In this document: piece after piece, positions 58,255-64,000 of the stretch | Numbering within the stretch: the first letter of the stretch is position 1 | Layout: every line of letters begins with the position of its first letter | Assembly (NCBI RefSeq): GCF_900450705.1 | Contig: NZ_UGHK01000002.1 | Span: 372,001 to 436,000, forward strand | Length of the DNA: 64,000 bases | Direction of reading: 5' to 3' | DNA from: Avibacterium paragallinarum | GTDB taxonomy: Bacteria; Pseudomonadota; Gammaproteobacteria; Enterobacterales; Pasteurellaceae | Position numbers and translations under genes: made by a program | Notes under the pieces: model-generated | The model's input: only the letters and a program-made list of their open reading frames with translations | Told to the model about the DNA's origin: nothing | Database searches by the model: none

Positions 58255-58321
58255 AAAAAATCTGCACCTTAATCAGTTGGTTGTTTAGTCTAACTTTTGG
58301 GGTGCAGATCAGATATTTTTC

Positions 58322-58350
58322 TTGTACTCTCAATGAAATCCCAATAGACT
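58322..58350 (+). promoter_or_regulatory. Promoter of the queA operon
   Basis: TTGTAC (58322-58327) and TAGACT (58345-58350) with 17-base spacing, immediately after the IS3-family element. The insertion spared it by about 10 bases. Confidence 0.5.
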
Positions 58351-58380
58351 ACGCCATTATTTTTTACGATGACAAAAACA

Positions 58381-59472
58381 ATGCGTGTTTCCGATTTTTA
58401 TTTTGATTTACCTGATGAATTAATTGCCCGTTATCCCAAAGCGGATCGCACGGCTAGCCGTTTGTTGCAGCTTAACGGTGAAAACGGTGAAATTTCGCAC
58501 CGCACTTTTGCTGATGTGGTAGATCTCATCAACGAGGAGGATTTGTTAATTTTTAATAATACCCGCGTGATCCCAGCGAGAATGTACGGTCGCAAAGCTA
58601 GCGGTGGCAAGATTGAAGTGCTCGTGGAGCGGATTTTATCCGAAGACAGTTTTCTTGCGCATATCCGTTCATCAAAAGCACCAAAAGAAGGAACTGAACT
58701 CTTTTTAGGGGAAGATAAATTGGGCGAAGGCAAGGGCATTAAAATGATAATGACCGCCCGCCACGAGAGTTTATTTGAAGTAAAAATCGCGGAAAAAAAC
58801 ACCGCACTTTTAGACGTATTGCAGAAAATTGGGCATATACCACTACCACCTTATATCGATCGCCCAGATGAAGAAGCGGATCAAGAACGCTATCAAACGG
58901 TGTATAACAAAGTGCCAGGGGCGGTGGCAGCCCCCACTGCGGGTTTGCATTTCGATGATGCCTTATTGGCAAAGCTGAAAGCCAAAGGCGTGAACTTTGC
59001 TTTTGTTACCTTGCACGTTGGGGCGGGAACCTTCCAACCTGTGCGAGTTGAAAACATTGAAGATCATAAAATGCACGCGGAATATGTTGAAGTGCTACAA
59101 GAAACCGTGGACGCGATTTTACACACCAAAGCACAAGGTAAGCGAGTCATTGCGGTCGGCACAACCTCCGTGCGTTCAATCGAAAGTGCGGCATTATTTG
59201 CCCAAGAACATCATCATTCGCAACTGCTTGAACCTTATTTTTCCGACACCTCCATTTTTCTTTACCCAGGGAAAAAATTCCTTGTGGTGGACGCGTTAAT
59301 CACCAATTTCCATTTACCTGAAAGCACGCTGATTATGCTGGTTTCTGCCTTTGCGGGCTATTCGCACACGATGAATGCCTATCAAAGTGCGGTGCAAAAT
59401 CACTATCGTTTTTTCAGCTATGGCGATGCAATGTTTATTACGAAAAATCCTAATGTAACGGGCTTAGATTAA
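58381..59472 (+). CDS. queA: S-adenosylmethionine:tRNA ribosyltransferase-isomerase
   Basis: Adds the epoxyqueuosine ring to preQ1 at the tRNA wobble base. The chosen ATG at 58381 gives [19 protein letters not shown], the family start; an ATG four codons earlier (58369) is also possible and neither has a clear ribosome site. Conserved blocks [66 protein letters not shown] and [18 protein letters not shown] are present. About 363 residues. tgt follows, the next enzyme acting on the same tRNAs. Confidence 0.95.
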   Translation: MRVSDFYFDLPDELIARYPKADRTASRLLQLNGENGEISHRTFADVVDLINEEDLLIFNNTRVIPARMYGRKASGGKIEVLVERILSEDSFLAHIRSSKAPKEGTELFLGEDKLGEGKGIKMIMTARHESLFEVKIAEKNTALLDVLQKIGHIPLPPYIDRPDEEADQERYQTVYNKVPGAVAAPTAGLHFDDALLAKLKAKGVNFAFVTLHVGAGTFQPVRVENIEDHKMHAEYVEVLQETVDAILHTKAQGKRVIAVGTTSVRSIESAALFAQEHHHSQLLEPYFSDTSIFLYPGKKFLVVDALITNFHLPESTLIMLVSAFAGYSHTMNAYQSAVQNHYRFFSYGDAMFITKNPNVTGLD

Positions 59473-59489
59473 TCGCTAATGCCTATTAA

Positions 59490-61237
<1,748 letters not shown>

Positions 61238-61245
<8 letters not shown>

Positions 61246-61465
61246 CCTTATAATGCGTCCAATTGAGCCTGAAACATTAGAGGATTGGAAAAAAATTTCT
61301 ATCGATATTGCGAAAGTTGCTATCTTAGCAATACCTGTTATACTCTATGGAAAAGATCCTTTATATTTAAAATTAATCAACTCCTGCTTACTTGCTGTTG
61401 CAGCATATAGCGGATTAATTGCGGGTAGAAAATTTAATCAAATGAAAAAGGAGGTAGAAAAATGA
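61238..61465 (+). CDS. Small membrane protein of unknown function (75 residues)
   Basis: Starts at an ATG inside the last codons of the hemerythrin gene and reads MFNLIMRPIEPETLEDWKKI, then one or two membrane segments (AKVAILAIPVILYG; LINSCLLAVAAYSGLIAG) and a lysine-rich end. I do not recognise the family. Its stop overlaps the start of the next tiny gene (ATGA). Confidence 0.6.
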
Positions 61466-61548
61466 ACTTTACCTTTGGTTTAGTGATTTTTGCAATCATT
61501 ATGGTTGGTTGGGCTTATTTGGCAACCCAGCTGGCTAAAAAACATTAA
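61462..61548 (+). CDS. 28-residue single-span membrane peptide
   Basis: ATG 61462 overlaps the preceding TGA and has a strong AAGGAGG (61447-61453) before it. It reads MNFTFGLVIFAIIMVGWAYL then ATQLAKKH, a single hydrophobic span with a basic tail. Good ribosome site and coupling argue that it is real; no homolog is known to me. Confidence 0.6.
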   Translation: MNFTFGLVIFAIIMVGWAYLATQLAKKH

Positions 61549-61554
61549 TTATCC

Positions 61555-61583
61555 AAACCTGTATTTTTACAGGTTTTCTTTTC
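61555..61583 (+). terminator. Terminator of the queA-tgt operon
   Basis: Nine-bp stem AAACCTGTA/TACAGGTTT with a 4-base loop, followed by TCTTTTCC. Confidence 0.8.
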
Positions 61584-61667
61584 CTCAAAACCCAAAGTGC
61601 GGTGCTTTTTCAGCCCGTTTTTTGGCAAAAACGCCCTCATAACTCCCCGCACTTTCACAAAAGCACT

Positions 61668-61696
61668 TTGTCAATAAAGGGATTTTGTGCTATTTT
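61668..61696 (+). promoter_or_regulatory. Promoter of yajC-secDF
   Basis: TTGTCA (61668-61673), 17-base spacer, TATTTT (61691-61696), about 45 bases before the yajC start and after the preceding terminator. Confidence 0.6.
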
Positions 61697-61741
61697 AACG
61701 CCCTATATTTTCATCATTTAACTTTAATAGAAGGATAAAAA

Positions 61742-62041
61742 ATGGAAGCGCAACAAGGTAGCCCAATGTCAATGTTATTTATTTTCGTTCTTTTCGGTCT
61801 GATTTTCTATTTTATGATTTATCGCCCGCAAGCGAAACGCAATAAAGCCCACAAACAATTAATGGCTGAGTTAGCAAAAGGTACGGAAGTGCTAACCTCT
61901 GGTGGGATTATTGGTAAAATCACCAAAATTGGTGCAGAAAGCGATTACGTTGTTCTTGCATTAAATGACAGCACAGAAATCACGATCAAACGTGATTTTA
62001 TCGTGGCTGTGTTACCAAAAGGTTCATTAAAAAGCCTTTAA
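61742..62041 (+). CDS. yajC: Sec translocase accessory protein YajC
   Basis: A 99-residue single-span inner-membrane protein that associates with SecDF. The membrane helix is MLFIFVLFGLIFYFMIYRPQ, then the conserved KRNKAHKQLMAELAKGTEVLTSGG and IGKITKIGAESDYVVLAL. AGAAGGA lies before the start. First gene of yajC-secD-secF. Confidence 0.96.
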   Translation: MEAQQGSPMSMLFIFVLFGLIFYFMIYRPQAKRNKAHKQLMAELAKGTEVLTSGGIIGKITKIGAESDYVVLALNDSTEITIKRDFIVAVLPKGSLKSL

Positions 62042-62075
62042 TTTTTAACTTTTCCGCAAGGGAACAGGAAAATCT

Positions 62076-63926
62076 ATGTTAAATCGTTACCCTTTATGGA
62101 AGAATATAATGGTGATCCTCGTGGTCGCCATTGGTGTTTTATACTCCCTTCCAAATCTTTACGGCGAAGATCCTGCCGTTCAAATTTCAGGAACTCGTGG
62201 CCAAGAAGCCAACACTACAACCCTTAGCAATGTGCAAACGCTTCTTAACGAAAATCATCTCACTACAAAATCCATTAAATTAGAAAACGGTTCTATTCTT
62301 GCTCGTTTTCATAATACAGACGATCAATTACTTGCCAAAGATAAAATCAGCGAGAAATTAGGCAATAATTATTCTGTGGCATTAAACCTCGCCCCAGCTA
62401 CGCCAAAATGGTTGGCAGATATTGGTGGAAACCCGATGAAATGGGGCTTGGACTTGCGTGGTGGTGTTCGCTTCTTAATGGAAGTAGATATGAATACTGC
62501 TCTTACCAAACGTCAAGAACAGTTGCAAGATGGGCTATATGCAGAATTACGCAAAGCAAAATATCCATACACTAACATTCGTGCGGGTGAAAATTATAGT
62601 ACCTTGATCACCTTGAAAAACCCTGATCAACTTTCTAGCCTTCAGCGGTTGCTACGCCAAGCTCACCCGAATTTAGTCGTCAATGAAGTGTCTAATAACA
62701 CCCTTTCGTTGGCACTTTCTGATGCAGCACTCAATGAAACTCGTGATCACGCCATTGAGCAAAACTTAAGCATTTTACGTCGCCGTGTCGAAGAACTTGG
62801 CGTTTCTGAGCCAGTCATTCAACGTCAAGGGGCAGATCGTATCGTGGTTGAATTGCCGGGTGTGCAAGATACCGCACGAGCAAAAGAAATTTTGGGGGCA
62901 ACTGCCACTTTAGAATTTCGCTTAGTCAATCAAAATGCCAATGTTGATGCCGCAATGCGTGGTATGCTACCTTCAGATTCTGAAGTAAAATTTGACCGCA
63001 ATAATCGCCCTGTGGTGTTGTATAAACGTGCGGTATTGGGCGGCGATCATATTATCAACGCGTCATCTGGTATGGATCAACACACTGCCAGCCCACAAGT
63101 AAGCGTAACGCTAGATAGCGAAGGTGGGGATATTATGTCGCAAACCACCAAAATGAATCTGAAAAAGCCAATGGCTACCTTATATGTAGAATATAAAGAT
63201 AGTGGCAAAAAAGATGAAAACGGCAAAACCCTCCTTACTAAACATGAAGAAGTGATCAATATCGCCACAATTCAAGGGCGTTTTGGTAGCCAATTCCAAA
63301 TTACAGGGATTGATAGCCCAAGCGAAGCACAAAATCTGGCAGTATTGCTCCGTTCTGGTGCATTAACCGCACCAATTCAAATTGTGGAAGAACGCACCGT
63401 CGGGCCATCTCTTGGGGCGCAAAATGTTGAACAAGGCTTACAAGCTGGGCTTTGGGGCTTAGCGATCACCCTGCTCTTTATGGTGATTTACTACAAAGTA
63501 TTCGGCTTGTTCGCAAGCCTTGCATTACTTGCAAATATGGTCTTGCTTGTGGGCTTAATGTCCTTATTACCAGGGGCAACCCTCACGATGCCAGGGATTG
63601 CGGGGATTATCCTCTCAGTGGGAATGTCCGTTGATGCCAACGTGCTGATCTTTGAGCGTATAAAAGAAGAACTCCGCAACGGAAGAAGCGTGCAGCAAGC
63701 CATTAACGAGGGCTACAACGGGGCGTTTAGCAGTATTTTTGATGCCAACTTAACCACAATTTTAACCTCTATCGTCCTTTATGCTGTGGGAACAGGGCCG
63801 ATTAAAGGCTTCGCCATTACCCTTTCACTTGGGGTCGCGATCTCAATGTTTACCGCAATTACAGGAACGCGAATGCTCGTCAATTTCCTTTACGGCGGCA
63901 AACGTGTAGAGAAATTATCAATCTAA
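62076..63926 (+). CDS. secD: Protein translocase subunit SecD
   Basis: An RND-type inner-membrane protein that pulls exported chains using the proton gradient. In 616 residues it has the first helix (NIMVILVVAIGVLYSLPNLY), the periplasmic P1 domain (KWGLDLRGGVRFLMEVDM, RRVEELGVSEPVIQRQGADR, VVELPGVQDTARAKEILGAT), and the five C-terminal helices. The conserved GIAGIILSVGMSVDANVLIF carries the membrane Asp. secF follows. Confidence 0.96.
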   Translation: MLNRYPLWKNIMVILVVAIGVLYSLPNLYGEDPAVQISGTRGQEANTTTLSNVQTLLNENHLTTKSIKLENGSILARFHNTDDQLLAKDKISEKLGNNYSVALNLAPATPKWLADIGGNPMKWGLDLRGGVRFLMEVDMNTALTKRQEQLQDGLYAELRKAKYPYTNIRAGENYSTLITLKNPDQLSSLQRLLRQAHPNLVVNEVSNNTLSLALSDAALNETRDHAIEQNLSILRRRVEELGVSEPVIQRQGADRIVVELPGVQDTARAKEILGATATLEFRLVNQNANVDAAMRGMLPSDSEVKFDRNNRPVVLYKRAVLGGDHIINASSGMDQHTASPQVSVTLDSEGGDIMSQTTKMNLKKPMATLYVEYKDSGKKDENGKTLLTKHEEVINIATIQGRFGSQFQITGIDSPSEAQNLAVLLRSGALTAPIQIVEERTVGPSLGAQNVEQGLQAGLWGLAITLLFMVIYYKVFGLFASLALLANMVLLVGLMSLLPGATLTMPGIAGIILSVGMSVDANVLIFERIKEELRNGRSVQQAINEGYNGAFSSIFDANLTTILTSIVLYAVGTGPIKGFAITLSLGVAISMFTAITGTRMLVNFLYGGKRVEKLSI

Positions 63927-63936
63927 GGTGGTTACT

Positions 63937-64000
63937 GTGAGTTTATTAACACAAAATAAAAAAGTGCATCAATATAAAGGGGTTATTCTGCCTTTTCGGT
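63937..64000 (+). CDS. secF: Protein translocase subunit SecF (first 21 codons)
   Basis: A GTG start at 63937 after AAGGTGG gives VSLLTQNKKVHQYKGVILPF and runs off the window. Identification rests mostly on position directly after secD; the short N-terminus is compatible with Pasteurellaceae SecF. Confidence 0.75.
   Translation, partial: MSLLTQNKKVHQYKGVILPFR

Larger units (their letters stand above)
56892..58311 (-). mobile_element. IS3-family (IS150-like) insertion sequence
   Basis: About 1420 bp with imperfect inverted ends, TGATCTGCCCCCAAAA on the left and TTTTGGGGTGCAGATCA on the right. Pairing extends three bases further out (ATC/GAT). It carries orfA and orfB on the reverse strand. 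No clear 3-4 bp target duplication is visible. It lies between putP and queA. Confidence 0.88.

Overview
The window is chromosomal DNA from a member of the Pasteurellaceae. Three things point there. The 9-base Haemophilus-type DNA uptake signal AAGTGCGGT and its complement recur all along the strand, often as inverted pairs serving as terminators. Gene neighbourhoods match Haemophilus influenzae order as I remember it: thrABC next to yggS, gloA-rnt-transporter, hldE divergent from htrB, and ycbL-mepK-ldtD-prc-proQ. The insertion sequences include an IS1016-like IS1595 element. The genus cannot be fixed by eye; Avibacterium, Haemophilus and Aggregatibacter-like organisms are all plausible.

Layout. 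1-8.6 kb: start of gcvA, the divergent GcvB small RNA, ilvE, a decayed trimeric autotransporter, tRNA-Leu(GAG), secG, an IS110 element and a dead IS1016 copy lying against topB, then ybaB-recR. 8.6-20 kb: metC, a 2-Cys peroxiredoxin, ycgL, hldE and lpxL/htrB for lipopolysaccharide, and a cell-wall/proteolysis/RNA-chaperone block (ycbL, mepK, ldtD, prc, proQ). 20-32 kb: letA (interrupted by an in-frame amber codon) with letB for lipid transport, the two topoisomerase IV genes with a copper nitrite reductase gene between them, then a frameshifted glycyl-radical enzyme gene yjjI with its intact activase yjjW. 32-34 kb: a three-lipoprotein operon (CsgG-like, DUF4810, DUF799).

34-42 kb is the accessory island. 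It holds an IS605-type element with tnpA, tnpB and a likely omega RNA, a plasmid-type initiator gene cut off by it, a tiny membrane-protein gene, and two copies (one dead, one full) of a tyrosine integrase. Between the integrase copies is a very AT-rich cassette of five genes on one strand: an outer-membrane beta-barrel, an exported C39 peptidase, a soluble AAA ATPase, a short peptide with both a Sec signal and a double-glycine leader, and a small orphan protein. This cassette is the most interesting item. It looks like a secreted cationic four-cysteine peptide (bacteriocin-like) that is exported by Sec, trimmed in the periplasm after Gly-Gly by the C39 enzyme, and perhaps released through the barrel.

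42-64 kb: a truncated DNA methyltransferase, the thrABC operon with its attenuator and thrL leader (thrB and thrC separated by two long direct repeats), yggS, gloA, rnt, an NhaC-type antiporter, an intact IS1016 copy with a perfect 8-bp target duplication, putA-putP for proline use, an IS3-family element, and queA-tgt-(hemerythrin, two tiny membrane proteins)-yajC-secD-secF, the last running off the window end.
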